Shown here piece by piece: positions 38,429 to 47,051 of a DNA stretch of 64,000 bases. The notes beneath the pieces are model-generated. The model was not told where the DNA came from and searched no databases. It saw only the letters and a list, made by a program, of their open reading frames with translations. The stretch's first letter is position 1. Every line of letters begins with the position of its first letter. Source of the stretch: JALYOC01 sp036675345 (GTDB taxonomy: Bacteria; Myxococcota; Myxococcia; Myxococcales; Myxococcaceae). Made by a program: the position numbers and the translations under genes. Where the stretch lies: NCBI GenBank assembly GCA_036675345.1, contig JAKFFE010000002.1, positions 62,001 through 126,000 of the forward strand, written 5' to 3'.

Positions 38429-39474
38429 CGCTGGGGCCGGTACAGCTGATCGAAGACGCCGCCGTCATCGAAGTGGGTCTTCTGCGCGGAGGACCAGCCT
38501 CCGAACAGCTCGTCGATGGTGAAGGTCTGGACCTGGGGGAATCGGTCGGCGTACTTGGCGGCCACCTCCGCCGAGCGGGGGCGGAAGTAGTGCTTGGCGG
38601 CGATCTCCTGGCCCTCCGGCGAGTACAGGTAGCGCACGTAGGCCTCGGCCACCGCGCGGGTCCCCTTGCGATCCACGTTGGCGTCCACCACCGCCACCGG
38701 GGGCTCGGCCAGGATGGTCAGGGAGGGGATCACCACCTCCACCTCGTCGGGGGAGATCTTCTTGCTCAGCAGCAGCGCCTCGTCCTCCCAGGCGATCAAC
38801 ACGTCCCCCAGCTTCCGCTCGCCGAAGGTGGTGGTGGACCCGCGGGCCCCGGCGTCCAGCACCGGGACGTTCTTGAAGATCCCGGTCACCAGCGCGCGGG
38901 CGGTGGCCTCGTTCCCGCCCGGCTGCCGCAGCGCGTACCCCCAGGCGGCCAGGTAGTTCCAGCGCGCGCCACCAGAGGTCTTGGGATTGGGGGTGATCAC
39001 CGAGACTCCCTCCCGGGCCAGATCCGGCCAGTCCCGGATGCCCTTCGGGTTCCCCTTGCGGACCACGAACACGATGGTGGAGGTGTAGGGCGCGCTGTTG
39101 TTGGGCAGGCGCTGCTGCCAGCCCTCGGGGATCAACTTCGCCTTCTGCCGCAGCATGTCCACGTCGTAGGCCAGGGCCAGGGTGACCACGTCGGCCTCCA
39201 GCCCGTCGATCACCGCCCGGGCCTGCTTCCCGGAGCCGCCATGCGACTGGTTCACCGTCACCTTGGGCGGAGCCTTTCCCGCGGCGCCGGGCGCCTCCTT
39301 GGCCCAGTGGCGCGCGAAGGCGGCGTTGTACTCCGCGTACAGCTCGCGGGTGGGGTCGTAGGAGACGTTGAGCAGGGTCACCTCCGAGGAGGTGGGGCCG
39401 GAGGGCTTGCAGCCCGCGGCGGTGAGGAGCAGCAGGGGGAGGGATACCGCCTTGAGGATCGTTCGCAGGCTCAT
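38425..39474 (-). CDS. sulfate-binding lipoprotein of the sulfate ABC transporter
   Basis: The 349-residue protein starts at ATG 39474, with GGTGAG correctly spaced upstream. It has a signal sequence ending in the lipobox TAAGC (Cys22), so it is lipid-anchored; the well-studied E. coli Sbp and CysP are soluble periplasmic proteins. The mature part matches the sulfate-binding family: LLNVSYDPTRELY at the start, QSHGGSGKQARAV (the sulfate-contacting loop), VTLALAYDVD and NPKTSGGARWNYLAAWGYA. It delivers sulfate or thiosulfate to CysT/CysW/CysA. It follows the porin gene by 18 bases. Confidence 0.93.
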   Translation of the reverse strand: MSLRTILKAVSLPLLLLTAAGCKPSGPTSSEVTLLNVSYDPTRELYAEYNAAFARHWAKEAPGAAGKAPPKVTVNQSHGGSGKQARAVIDGLEADVVTLALAYDVDMLRQKAKLIPEGWQQRLPNNSAPYTSTIVFVVRKGNPKGIRDWPDLAREGVSVITPNPKTSGGARWNYLAAWGYALRQPGGNEATARALVTGIFKNVPVLDAGARGSTTTFGERKLGDVLIAWEDEALLLSKKISPDEVEVVIPSLTILAEPPVAVVDANVDRKGTRAVAEAYVRYLYSPEGQEIAAKHYFRPRSAEVAAKYADRFPQVQTFTIDELFGGWSSAQKTHFDDGGVFDQLYRPQR

Positions 39475-39492
39475 CGGTGGGCTCACCAGGGG

Positions 39493-40731
39493 TTAGAAGG
39501 TCAGGTCCAGCTGGAGATGAAGGAGGTGGTCCGCGGCGCTGAAGTCGGGCAGCAAGCCGACCGGGGTTCGAACGATCCAGTCCGCCTGGACCTTAAAGCG
39601 GTGACCATTGAGGTAGTAGTTGGCGCCCAGCGCCGTTTCCTGTCCCAAACGGTCCAGCTCGCTGATCAGTGAAGGATCGGTCCCTCGCAGCGGGAACAGC
39701 TGGCTGACCCGGGCCACCAGCTCCACCGGAGGCTGGAAGGTGTACGAGGCCTGGGCGATCCACCCGTGGGCGGAGCGGGTGGGTTCGATGAGCGGGGTGC
39801 CGTCGGGGCGGGTGGAGCTGATGGCGTTCACCGAGGCCCGCTTCCACAGGTATTCGCCCTGCAGCGCGACGCCCCGCCACTTGAAGACCGCGTCCGCCGC
39901 CAGGTGGAGATGATCGGTCACCCCGCCGGTGAAGCGGGTGCCGGTGGTGCTGCGCAGCCGGTTGCTGTTCCAGTTCCGGGCCGCGGCGATCCCCAGGGCC
40001 AACCCGGGAGCGGCGCGCCGCTCCAGATCCCCCTCCGAGTCGTCGTCGATCGGTCCCAGCGGGCGCAGCTCCAGGCGACCTACCAGCAGGGCTCCCGGGG
40101 TCCGGGTGTCGGCGAGGTTGATCCCGCCTCCGCCAAACAGCCCCACCCGCCAGGCGAGGGGAGAGGTCGCGCCCAGGAAGCGATCCGAATACAGCTGGAT
40201 CCCGACGTCGCGATCGAGGGTCAGCTCGCCCACCGGCCGTGGGCGATCCGCCAGCTGGAGGGCGAACTCGCGCACGGTGCGCAGCCGATCGAAGGGCACG
40301 AAGAACTGGCCGGCGCGGACCGCCAGATCCCGGTGCGGCTTCCAGTCCAGGTAGGCGTCGAAGATGGGGGAGATCGCCCCGTCCCGGTAGTCGCGGGCGG
40401 CCAGCGCCAGCTGGAGCATGTACGTCAGCTCCGGCCGATACAGATGCCCGGAGAACCACAGCCGGGCGGTGCCCACGCTGACCTGCTGTTGCGGTCGCGA
40501 CGGGGTGCCGGGGGGAAGGCCCAGCTGATAGCGGAGCTGCAGCCGCCCGCGCAGGTTGAGCGAGAAGCCGTCCCCGACGGAGACGGTCAGGCCCTGGCCG
40601 GGCGCGCCCTTGAACACCACCTCCGGAGGAGGGGCGGGATCAGCCGCCCAGGCCGGGACTGCCCGGGTGGTCAGCAACAGCACCAGCAGGCCGCCAACCG
40701 CGGGCCGGATAGGAAGGAAGTCGATCTGCAT
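39493..40731 (-). CDS. OprO/OprP-family outer-membrane porin
   Basis: The 412-residue protein has a signal peptide ending near AVPAWAADPAPPP and a mature region of regular amphipathic strands ending in Phe (LDLTF), as expected for an outer-membrane barrel. FSLNLRGRLQLRYQ, RLWFSGHLYRPELTYMLQL and AYLDWKPHRDLAVRAGQFFV fit the phosphate-selective porin O/P family. Placement as first gene of a sulfate ABC operon suggests it passes sulfate rather than phosphate; that is inference. The ATG at 40731 is preferred to the GTG just before it because GGAG sits 8 bases upstream. It should be transcribed from the gap between it and the terminator at 40796. Confidence 0.88.
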   Translation of the reverse strand: MQIDFLPIRPAVGGLLVLLLTTRAVPAWAADPAPPPEVVFKGAPGQGLTVSVGDGFSLNLRGRLQLRYQLGLPPGTPSRPQQQVSVGTARLWFSGHLYRPELTYMLQLALAARDYRDGAISPIFDAYLDWKPHRDLAVRAGQFFVPFDRLRTVREFALQLADRPRPVGELTLDRDVGIQLYSDRFLGATSPLAWRVGLFGGGGINLADTRTPGALLVGRLELRPLGPIDDDSEGDLERRAAPGLALGIAAARNWNSNRLRSTTGTRFTGGVTDHLHLAADAVFKWRGVALQGEYLWKRASVNAISSTRPDGTPLIEPTRSAHGWIAQASYTFQPPVELVARVSQLFPLRGTDPSLISELDRLGQETALGANYYLNGHRFKVQADWIVRTPVGLLPDFSAADHLLHLQLDLTF

Positions 40732-40795
40732 CACGCCTGCTCCAAGGAAAAATGGCCCCTGGGGACAGCGCGGCGATCGAGATCACAGACACTCG

Positions 40796-40826
40796 AAAGC
40801 CCACCAACCCGTCAGGGCGGTGGGCT
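40796..40826 (-). terminator. rho-independent terminator, minus strand
   Basis: On the minus strand AGCCCACC pairs with GGTGGGCT, an inner CCC/GGG helix closes the loop, and TTT follows the stem. It would stop transcription coming from the genes at 41026-45614 before the porin-sulfate operon. Confidence 0.65.
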
Positions 40827-40834
40827 CTCTCGGT

Positions 40835-40868
40835 ACCTCGCGCGGTGTGACTTAACGCCGCGCGAGGT
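40835..40868. repeat. 11-bp perfect hairpin upstream of the terminator
   Basis: ACCTCGCGCGG (40835-40845) and CCGCGCGAGGT (40858-40868) form a perfect 11-base inverted repeat around a 12-base loop. There is no T-run on either side, so it is either the first arm of a tandem terminator or a binding site. A second, weaker repeat (GGCGAGT 40947-40953, ACTCGCC 40963-40969) lies between it and the gene at 41026. Nothing else is seen in 40869-41025. Confidence 0.55.
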
Positions 40869-41025
40869 GGGGAGGACCCACCTCGATCGACGGACAACAG
40901 CAGCGCGCGAGTTCAAACATCTCGGGGGGCACTCTCAAGTGGTTGAGGCGAGTTGTCAAACGACTCGCCGGGATCCCTGCCGCGGAGGGGGTGACGCCGG
41001 AGGGGAGATCGCCCGAGAGTTCGGA

Positions 41026-41451
41026 TTACCGCCACTGGCCGGAGTAGCGGTCTGGATAGGCCCGCTGGAGCGCGGCCTCATAGCCATCCAGCGCCGTCAC
41101 ATCCAGGATCCCGAAAACCCACTCCTTGGCGGCGGTCTTGAGCCGCAGTTCGCTCGCGGTGAGCGCGATCCGTTTGATGCCCAGCCGCTGCACGGTGTCC
41201 AGCGAGAGCACCACGGCGCCGGGAGCAGGCGGGCCCGTCCGGTACTCCTGGACCTTCGCCTGGGTCAGAGCGGTCTGCTTCTGCGCCTCCCGCCTCGCCA
41301 ATTGGGCAGACAGGCCAGCAAAGGCGCCGATCTTGATGGTGGACCACAGCGGCATTGGAACCAGGACCACGCGATCCTCGAAGAACACTGCGTCCCAGTT
41401 CTTGAGACCATAGTGGGAGAAGATCGGTCCGGCGACGAACGGCGGATTCAT
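41026..41451 (-). CDS. hypothetical protein downstream of the transglutaminase-TPR gene
   Basis: The predicted product has 141 residues and no signal peptide. The first half has a hydrophobic, aromatic character (SHYGLKNWDAVFFEDRVVLV, then LWSTIKIGAFAGLSAQLARR), which could contact a membrane; the second half is mixed alpha/beta. The ATG at 41451 is supported by GGAAG 8 bases upstream. It lies 32 bases after the large DUF3857-transglutaminase gene and is probably cotranscribed with it. The layout (a short strand-rich protein with a single hydrophobic helix) resembles small PH-like or DUF proteins, but no family is recognised. Codon use is slightly less GC-biased than in the neighbouring genes. 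Confidence 0.75.
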   Translation of the reverse strand: MNPPFVAGPIFSHYGLKNWDAVFFEDRVVLVPMPLWSTIKIGAFAGLSAQLARREAQKQTALTQAKVQEYRTGPPAPGAVVLSLDTVQRLGIKRIALTASELRLKTAAKEWVFGILDVTALDGYEAALQRAYPDRYSGQWR

Positions 41452-41483
41452 GGCGTGTCTTCCATTTGAGGGGGAGGAGGGTT

Positions 41484-44400
41484 CTACGGAGGGGTGGGCC
41501 CGGCCACCGCCGCGCCTCCCGGCAGCCGCTCCATCCGGGTCTTGGCCAGCAGTTCCACGCTCCCGACGCGGAACTTCTCGGCGGTGGTCCGGTCCGGGAG
41601 CGCCCGTCCATAGGCGGCACGGGCCGCGTCCAGCAGCCCGTAGTTCTCGGCGATGCGTCCGATCACGTACCAATCCGCCGGGTCCGGGGCATCGTCCTCC
41701 CGGAGCTCGACGCTGTTGAGCAGCACCTGTCGGGCCTCCAGGTTCTTGCCCACCTCGGCGTTCAGCGAGGCCAGGGTGTGCAGGAAGGCGCGCTGGCCAG
41801 GGCCCTTGACCAGCGAGGTGGCCCGCTGCGCGTACTCCACCATCCGGGCATCGACCCGGCCGTGGGCCAGCGAACCCCAGGACAGCTCATTGTAGAGGTT
41901 GGCGGTGGCCCGGCCCGAGGACACCAGGGCCTCGCCCCGCGCCATCGCAGCCGCGTAGTCACCCCGCCGCAGCTCGAACACCGCCAGGCGCTCCAGCAGC
42001 TCCGCGTCGTCCGGCTTTGCCTCCAGCCGCTCCTTCACCAGGGCCTCCGCGTCGGCAGTGCGTTCCAGCCCGGTCAGCGCGATCAGCTTGAGGCGGACCT
42101 CCTGTTCTCCTTGCGACCTGGCCAGCATCCGGTCCGCCACCGCCTCCAGCTTCGCGGGATCGAGGGTGGACAGGTACGCCAGCCCCAGGGTCCAGTCGAT
42201 CTTCGTCGCCAGCTCCAGGGCGGCGGTCCGGCGGGCCTCCTCCAGCAGCGGGGTGGCCTCCTTGGCCTTCTCGCTGAGCGCTGCCGCGGCGGCCGCCGCC
42301 AGGGTCAGCTCCGCGCGATCCTGGCTGCTCCCGCGCTCGGGCCACAGCGCACAGAAGGTGTTCCAGGCATTGCCCTCTCCGCCGCAGTGGACCAGCTCCC
42401 GGGTCCAGTTGAGCCAGCGCACCGCAGCGGACAGCTTGCCTGCCTTGGCCAACCGAAGCGCCTGCCAACCCACCATTCCAGGAGTTCGGCTGGTGCCCAG
42501 GATCCGGTACTGGCCGTCCTCCCGGATCAGGAACCACTGCTCCTGGGCTCCGTTGCTCAGCGGCAGGTGCGCGCGGACCCGGTAGCCGACCTCCGGGGAG
42601 CCTTCTTCCGACAGCTCGGTGGCGGCCAGTCCCGAGTCCGCGGCGACCTCGAAGCTCACCTGTTGCTCCGCCAGCTTTCGCAGCGGCGCCCCCAGCGTCT
42701 GACGCATGGCCGTTCCCACCTTCGCCGCGGAGGTACCCTCCAGCACCGGCCGGGCGAACAAGGCGCCCAACTGCTCCACCGAGAAGGCGGGATCCAGACT
42801 CCGGATCATGATCTGCTGCACCGCGCCCTTGGGATCCTTGGCGCTGGGGGCGAGCTGCTCGTGCCGCTTGAAGCGCCCCAGCAGGGAGATCCGGCGCTGC
42901 TCCTGGGCCGCCTGGGGAGAACCCTTCACCGCCTCGCTGAGCAGGGCCGCCGCCTCCGGATAGCGGCGGACCCGCACCAGTTGGTTGGCTGCCTCGCCCA
43001 GGGCCTTGCGCCGCGCGGCCACGCCGCCCTCCAGCCGCTGCACCTCGGCGATCGCGGCCGGGGCTCCTTCCAGGGCCGCCACCGCCACCAGCTTCAGGGC
43101 GGTGCGGGTCAGGCTGCGCTCCTTGCTGGCCTCCACCTCGGACTTCAGCTCAGCGAAGCGGTCCGCCCACATCAAGGCGTAGAGCAGGTTCTCGTCCAGC
43201 TCGTGCCGGTCCAGGTCCTTGGCCAGGGCCCGGTACTCGGCGATCGCCGCGTCCAGCTGCGCGCCCTTTCCGTAACGCACGCCAAGCTCGTTGTGCTCCA
43301 GCAGGATCGCCAGGTCGCCGCGCGCCTCGAAGCTTCCGCCCAGCTGCCTCACCGTGCGGTAGGAGGCCAGCGCTCCCTGGAGATCAAAGTCGTGGCGAAA
43401 GCGCCGCCCCAGGGTGTCGTGCTGCAGGATCCACCCCAGCGTCTGATGGGCCTCCGCGCTCTTCGGCTCCAAGGCCACCGCCTGACGGGCGCGGACGCGG
43501 GCCTCCTCTCCGAACCCGGCCTCCAACAGCGCCGAGGCCAGGTGCAGCTGGTGGAGCGCCTCCTTCGGATGCCGCTGGGCCACCTGGTGGTAGCTCTCCA
43601 GGGCCTCCTTCACCTTGCCCGCCGAGAGAAGCTGCTTGCCCTGGTGCACGAAGGTCAGCTGGTCCTGCGGTTCCTCGCCCCACCTGGAGAAGGCGTCGCG
43701 AAAGGTCTCCACCTCGGCGGCGGTGTACCGGCGCTTGCCCACCGTGAAGCGGTAGTCGACGGTCACCTCCCCATCCTGGGCGGTGGTCACCTTCCGGGAG
43801 AGCTGGGCCGGGCCCAGCTGGCGGACCTCGGAAGACGGCGGCGCGCTGGCAGTGAACCCCAGCGGCGGGAACACCCGGAAGGTGAGCCGGGACTCGAAGG
43901 GCTCCCCGAACACGAAGTCCCGGGTGCGGGGGCCGGTCGGCTTCTGATCCGATCCCGGCTCCGGTACGACGCGGGCCAGCCCCTCGGGGAGCATGCTGAT
44001 CAACCCGCTGATCTGCAGGGTGACCTTCACCTCCTGGTCCTGGGTGGAGGCGAACGCGGCGTCCGCCAGCTCGAAGCCCGAGGTGAAGGGCTGCTCCGGC
44101 GAGGGGTCGGAGGGATAGTCGAAGCGGGTCAGCTGCTTGCCGCCGTAGGACTCCTGGATCCAGCCCTCGTACCACTCGCGGATCTGTTGGGGGGAGCCCT
44201 CCAGGCCCGTCTGGCGGTAGTCCGCGGCGACGGACCCGAAGGCCTGGCGGTGCTCCACCAGTCGGGCCGGGCCGGACTCGGCCAGGTGCACCTCGCGGGT
44301 GATCTCCAGCCGGTGGGCGGACGGCGGCGTCTCGGGGATCCGCACCAGCTTGGTGGAGTGGGCCGAGGCGATCAGCGCCAGGCGGCCCTGGTCGGCAGGA

Positions 44401-45614
44401 GGCACCTCTCCCACCAGGTACACGGTGGTGGTGGCATCCAGCCAGAGGGCGGGCTTGCCGGGGACGTGGACGATGGCGTGGTCAAACAGGCCAAACCCGG
44501 GGAGGGCGTCGGGGACCTCATCCCAGCGGGTCCGCAGCAGCGCCACCTGGGCGTCGATGCCCTGGGTGCGCAGCAGGCCCACCACCAGGGTCGCCAGATC
44601 CTTGCAGTCGCCGTACTTGCGGGTGAGCACCTCGGCCGGGCTGCGGGGGACCAGCGCCGCCTCTCCGAACTCCACCCCGGTGTAGCGCAGCTCCTTGCGC
44701 TGCCAGGCGATCACCGCGCGCAGCGCTGCTTCGCGGGAGGGGCGGGTGTCTCCGAACAGGGTCTTGGCCAGGGGCTGGAGGTCGGTGTCCTTGAGTTGCT
44801 GGTCCACGATGCGGGCGTACTCGGAGGCCACCTCCTTCCAGCTTTGGGCGGTGGAGAAGGCGACGTGGGAGTGGACCGAGGCCTCGTGGGGAGTGAAGGG
44901 CTCCGACGCCTCCAAGGCCGGAGTCTGGGGGTACTCGAACACCACCGTTCGCGTCCCCCGCTCGCGCCGGTCGGAGACCTGGGGCCGGGTGCCGTGGACC
45001 TGGAACTGCAGCGGCGCCGAGTCCGGGAGGCTCAGCCGCACCACCGTGCGGCGCACCGGGACGTTCTTGCCCAGGAAGACCCGGTACACCGAGCCCTTGG
45101 AGAAGAAGGGGGAGGTCTCCCGGCTGAGGATCTGCTCCTCCACCAGCGCCCCCACCTCGATTGCCGGCAGCGGACCGCTGATCATCCGGGCATCGGAGAA
45201 GGTGTCCGGGGAGGAGCTCCCGGCGCCCTGTTCGGAGAGGGTGGCGGGATCCAGGTCATGGACTGCGCCGGCTGCGGTGACCACCCGGGCCCGGAACTCG
45301 GGGCGGGCCTCGTGCCACGGCTGGAAGCGGTCTCCGGTGGTGGCCCAGGCCCGCGCCCCCTGGGCGGTGAGCACCCGGTACACCAGCCGCCGCCGCTGGG
45401 TCAGTCGCCGCTGGGCATCGAAGGTGTAGTCCACCTCCTCCAGCAGGACCTCCACGTCGGCCTTCGCCGGAGGGGGCAGCTTGTCCGCGGCAGCGCGCAG
45501 CTTCGCGGGCGCTGCGGTGAACGGCGCCTCCTCCCAGGGCTCGACGGCCAGGGAGGAGAAGGGGAGGGCGACGAAGAGCGCGGCGGCCACCAGACGGCCA
45601 AAACGGGAATTCAT
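41484..45614 (-). CDS. DUF3857 / transglutaminase-like / TPR-repeat exported protein
   Basis: The 1376-residue product has a signal peptide (MNSRFGRLVAAALFVALPFS...). Residues about 50-230 form a DUF3857 beta domain, and about 245-400 a transglutaminase-like cysteine-protease fold with Cys337 in KYGDCKDL, His379 in FDHAIVHV and Asp393 in WLDATT; this triad is complete, so it may be active. About 600-1376 is helical, with tetratricopeptide-like repeats (HLASALLEAGFGEEARVRAR, LAVFELRRGDYAAAMARGEA). DUF3857-transglutaminase proteins are common in Bacteroidetes and myxobacteria and their substrate is unknown. AGGAG precedes the ATG at 45614. A terminator at 45909 separates it from the upstream gene. 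Confidence 0.88.
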   Translation of the reverse strand: MNSRFGRLVAAALFVALPFSSLAVEPWEEAPFTAAPAKLRAAADKLPPPAKADVEVLLEEVDYTFDAQRRLTQRRRLVYRVLTAQGARAWATTGDRFQPWHEARPEFRARVVTAAGAVHDLDPATLSEQGAGSSSPDTFSDARMISGPLPAIEVGALVEEQILSRETSPFFSKGSVYRVFLGKNVPVRRTVVRLSLPDSAPLQFQVHGTRPQVSDRRERGTRTVVFEYPQTPALEASEPFTPHEASVHSHVAFSTAQSWKEVASEYARIVDQQLKDTDLQPLAKTLFGDTRPSREAALRAVIAWQRKELRYTGVEFGEAALVPRSPAEVLTRKYGDCKDLATLVVGLLRTQGIDAQVALLRTRWDEVPDALPGFGLFDHAIVHVPGKPALWLDATTTVYLVGEVPPADQGRLALIASAHSTKLVRIPETPPSAHRLEITREVHLAESGPARLVEHRQAFGSVAADYRQTGLEGSPQQIREWYEGWIQESYGGKQLTRFDYPSDPSPEQPFTSGFELADAAFASTQDQEVKVTLQISGLISMLPEGLARVVPEPGSDQKPTGPRTRDFVFGEPFESRLTFRVFPPLGFTASAPPSSEVRQLGPAQLSRKVTTAQDGEVTVDYRFTVGKRRYTAAEVETFRDAFSRWGEEPQDQLTFVHQGKQLLSAGKVKEALESYHQVAQRHPKEALHQLHLASALLEAGFGEEARVRARQAVALEPKSAEAHQTLGWILQHDTLGRRFRHDFDLQGALASYRTVRQLGGSFEARGDLAILLEHNELGVRYGKGAQLDAAIAEYRALAKDLDRHELDENLLYALMWADRFAELKSEVEASKERSLTRTALKLVAVAALEGAPAAIAEVQRLEGGVAARRKALGEAANQLVRVRRYPEAAALLSEAVKGSPQAAQEQRRISLLGRFKRHEQLAPSAKDPKGAVQQIMIRSLDPAFSVEQLGALFARPVLEGTSAAKVGTAMRQTLGAPLRKLAEQQVSFEVAADSGLAATELSEEGSPEVGYRVRAHLPLSNGAQEQWFLIREDGQYRILGTSRTPGMVGWQALRLAKAGKLSAAVRWLNWTRELVHCGGEGNAWNTFCALWPERGSSQDRAELTLAAAAAAALSEKAKEATPLLEEARRTAALELATKIDWTLGLAYLSTLDPAKLEAVADRMLARSQGEQEVRLKLIALTGLERTADAEALVKERLEAKPDDAELLERLAVFELRRGDYAAAMARGEALVSSGRATANLYNELSWGSLAHGRVDARMVEYAQRATSLVKGPGQRAFLHTLASLNAEVGKNLEARQVLLNSVELREDDAPDPADWYVIGRIAENYGLLDAARAAYGRALPDRTTAEKFRVGSVELLAKTRMERLPGGAAVAGPTPP

Positions 45615-46001
45615 GTCAGCTCCTGAGGGACCGGTACTGTAGCGATTCCGGGCGTCATCCGCGATCGGGTGACTGGAGCGCTGCCGCCCGCCGGTGCGGA
45701 ATCGACGGGGCCCGACGAGGGACCTCGGCCGCCTCCGGACCTCGGACGGGTAGAGCAATGCTGGAGCAGGACGAAGCAGTGGGCGCGCTCCACGCACCCC
45801 GGTGCGAGGTGCCCCTAGGCGGGGATCTCATCCAGTCCCACTGTTTCCCCCAGCTTCCCGCCCCGGCCGGCAGGGCCGCACCGGCTGGATTGGTAAGCGG
45901 AGACAGGAAAGCCCCCGGATCGGGCGACCGATCCGAGGGCTTGGGCTGTACGGCCAACCCCCCGGAGAACTTTCCCGGGGCCCAGGCGTCAAGGAGAGGC
46001 G
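45615..46001. other. intergenic region, no gene seen
   Basis: The 387 bases between the transglutaminase-TPR gene and the ice-binding-like gene hold a terminator (45909-45942) and, to its left, about 290 bases that should contain the promoter of the transglutaminase-TPR gene. No frame here has both a plausible ribosome binding site and a protein-like composition. No convincing promoter hexamers are visible. Confidence 0.5.
45909..45942 (-). terminator. rho-independent terminator after the ice-binding-like gene
   Basis: On the minus strand a 14-base stem with one mismatch (AAGCCC-t-CGGATCG pairing with CGATCCG-g-GGGCTT) encloses a 6-base loop and runs into TTTCC. It lies 60 bases after the stop codon at 46002. 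Confidence 0.8.
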
Positions 46002-46844
46002 CTACTTACCGTTGCCGCCCTGGCGGCCCGGGGAACCGGGGGTTCCGCCCAGCTCGTCGTTCGAGCGGCTCGGGTCACCCTGGTTCGAGTTGCCCGGGTC
46101 GCAGTTCTCGGCGCCATTGCCGACGCCCTGGTTGCACTTGCCCTTCTTCGCCGGGACCGAACCCTCGCAGCCGGTGACCGTGGCGCCGGTCAGGGTGACC
46201 GCGGACTTGGCGAAGGCGTCGCCATTGAACGTGCCGCCAGTGATCGTGATCGCCGCGCCGGCGTAGATCGTGCCCTGGAAGGCGGAGGCAGTCAGCGTCG
46301 CCGCCTCAGCGACCCACCAGGTCACGTTGCACGGCGTCCCGCCGCCTTCGATGACCACCGAGAAGCCCGTGCCGGTGAGGCCGCCGGTGCCGCGGTTGCC
46401 GATCTTGAACAGCCAGGTCGCGTTCGAAGAGCCCACCAGGGTCAGCGTGCCATTGGTTGTCGTCGACGCCGCGTCGACGCAGTACACGCCCGGCCGGGTG
46501 AGCGTCACGCCGCCCAGGTCGCCGGTCAGGGTGTAGTCGCAAGCCACGCCAGCCAGTCGCTGGTATTCGGTGAGGAAGGCGCTGGAGGCCTGGCTGGCGG
46601 AAGCGTCCGCCGCGTGGGCGGTCCCATCGATCGAGCAGTTGGTCTGGGTGATGGCGGTTCCCGGCGAAACGCCGACGTCGCCCGTCACCGAGGTATCGGT
46701 GCAGGTGACCGCGGTGCCAGCCAGAACAGTGTAGCTCCCGGAGGAGTAGGAGCCCTGCGGCGCCGCGATCACCGACGTGGCTCCGACGGTGACGAGCGCG
46801 ATGAGCAGGGCCCGGATGGGGTAGCGGTTCGAATTCATGAACAT
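46002..46844 (-). CDS. secreted ice-binding-like (DUF3494) protein
   Basis: The 280-residue product has a signal peptide (about residues 1-28, cleavage near SVIAA) and a DUF3494 beta-solenoid domain: SYTVLAGTAVTCTDTSVTGD, GVSPGTAIT, the ATWLFKIG strand, WWVAEAATLT and a repeated GAAITITGGTFNG/AVTLTGATVTG pattern. DUF3494 includes true antifreeze proteins, but most bacterial members have adhesion or unknown roles. The last 50 residues are a low-complexity Asn/Gly/Pro tail (GNGAENCDPGNSNQGDPSR) that looks like a separate sorting or anchoring module. AAGGA precedes the ATG at 46844. A candidate sigma-54 promoter lies upstream, and a NtrC-type regulator gene is divergent. Codon use is less biased than in the neighbours. 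Confidence 0.88.
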   Translation of the reverse strand: MFMNSNRYPIRALLIALVTVGATSVIAAPQGSYSSGSYTVLAGTAVTCTDTSVTGDVGVSPGTAITQTNCSIDGTAHAADASASQASSAFLTEYQRLAGVACDYTLTGDLGGVTLTRPGVYCVDAASTTTNGTLTLVGSSNATWLFKIGNRGTGGLTGTGFSVVIEGGGTPCNVTWWVAEAATLTASAFQGTIYAGAAITITGGTFNGDAFAKSAVTLTGATVTGCEGSVPAKKGKCNQGVGNGAENCDPGNSNQGDPSRSNDELGGTPGSPGRQGGNGK

Positions 46845-46903
46845 GGTGTGATCCTTGGTGACACTGGGCAGCCTGGAGGGTCCAGGCCGGCGCCGGTCCT
46901 GGT

Positions 46904-46918
46904 GCGCGTTCCGTGCCA
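46904..46918 (-). promoter_or_regulatory. candidate sigma-54 promoter for the ice-binding-like gene
   Basis: On the minus strand TGGCAC, five bases, then GCGC gives the obligatory GG-N10-GC spacing of a -24/-12 promoter. The -24 element (CTGGCACG) is perfect; the -12 element is weak (GCGC instead of TTGC). Transcription would start near 46892, about 48 bases before the ATG. Confidence 0.45.
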
Positions 46919-47021
46919 GGTCAGCGACCCTGGCGCGGCAGCGAAAGAGGCCCGGATGAGGTTGGGCAGCCAACACCTGCGAGGGGGTGCAGGTGCTGCC
47001 GCCAGGGTGCGCGCACCACAA

Positions 47022-47041
47022 CTATGGTATCGGCACCATAG
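47022..47041. promoter_or_regulatory. palindrome, possible enhancer site of the response regulator
   Basis: CTATGGT and ACCATAG are perfect inverted arms around ATCGGC. The site ends 10 bases before the regulator's ATG and lies about 104 bases upstream of the candidate -24 element of the divergent gene, a typical distance for a NtrC-family enhancer. It could serve both activation of that gene and autoregulation. Confidence 0.5.
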
Positions 47042-47051
47042 CGCAGCCACC

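Noticed and set aside
35679..38468. cysA read as a 929-residue protein extending over cysW and cysT
   Set aside because: CysA starts at 36746 with a normal N-terminus and an ATGA overlap; the upstream extension is out-of-frame sequence of the permease genes.
41466..45626. A 1386-codon plus-strand open frame opposite the transglutaminase-TPR gene
   Set aside because: The minus-strand protein has a signal peptide and a catalytic triad; the plus-strand translation has neither and is Gln/Gly/Leu-rich noise.
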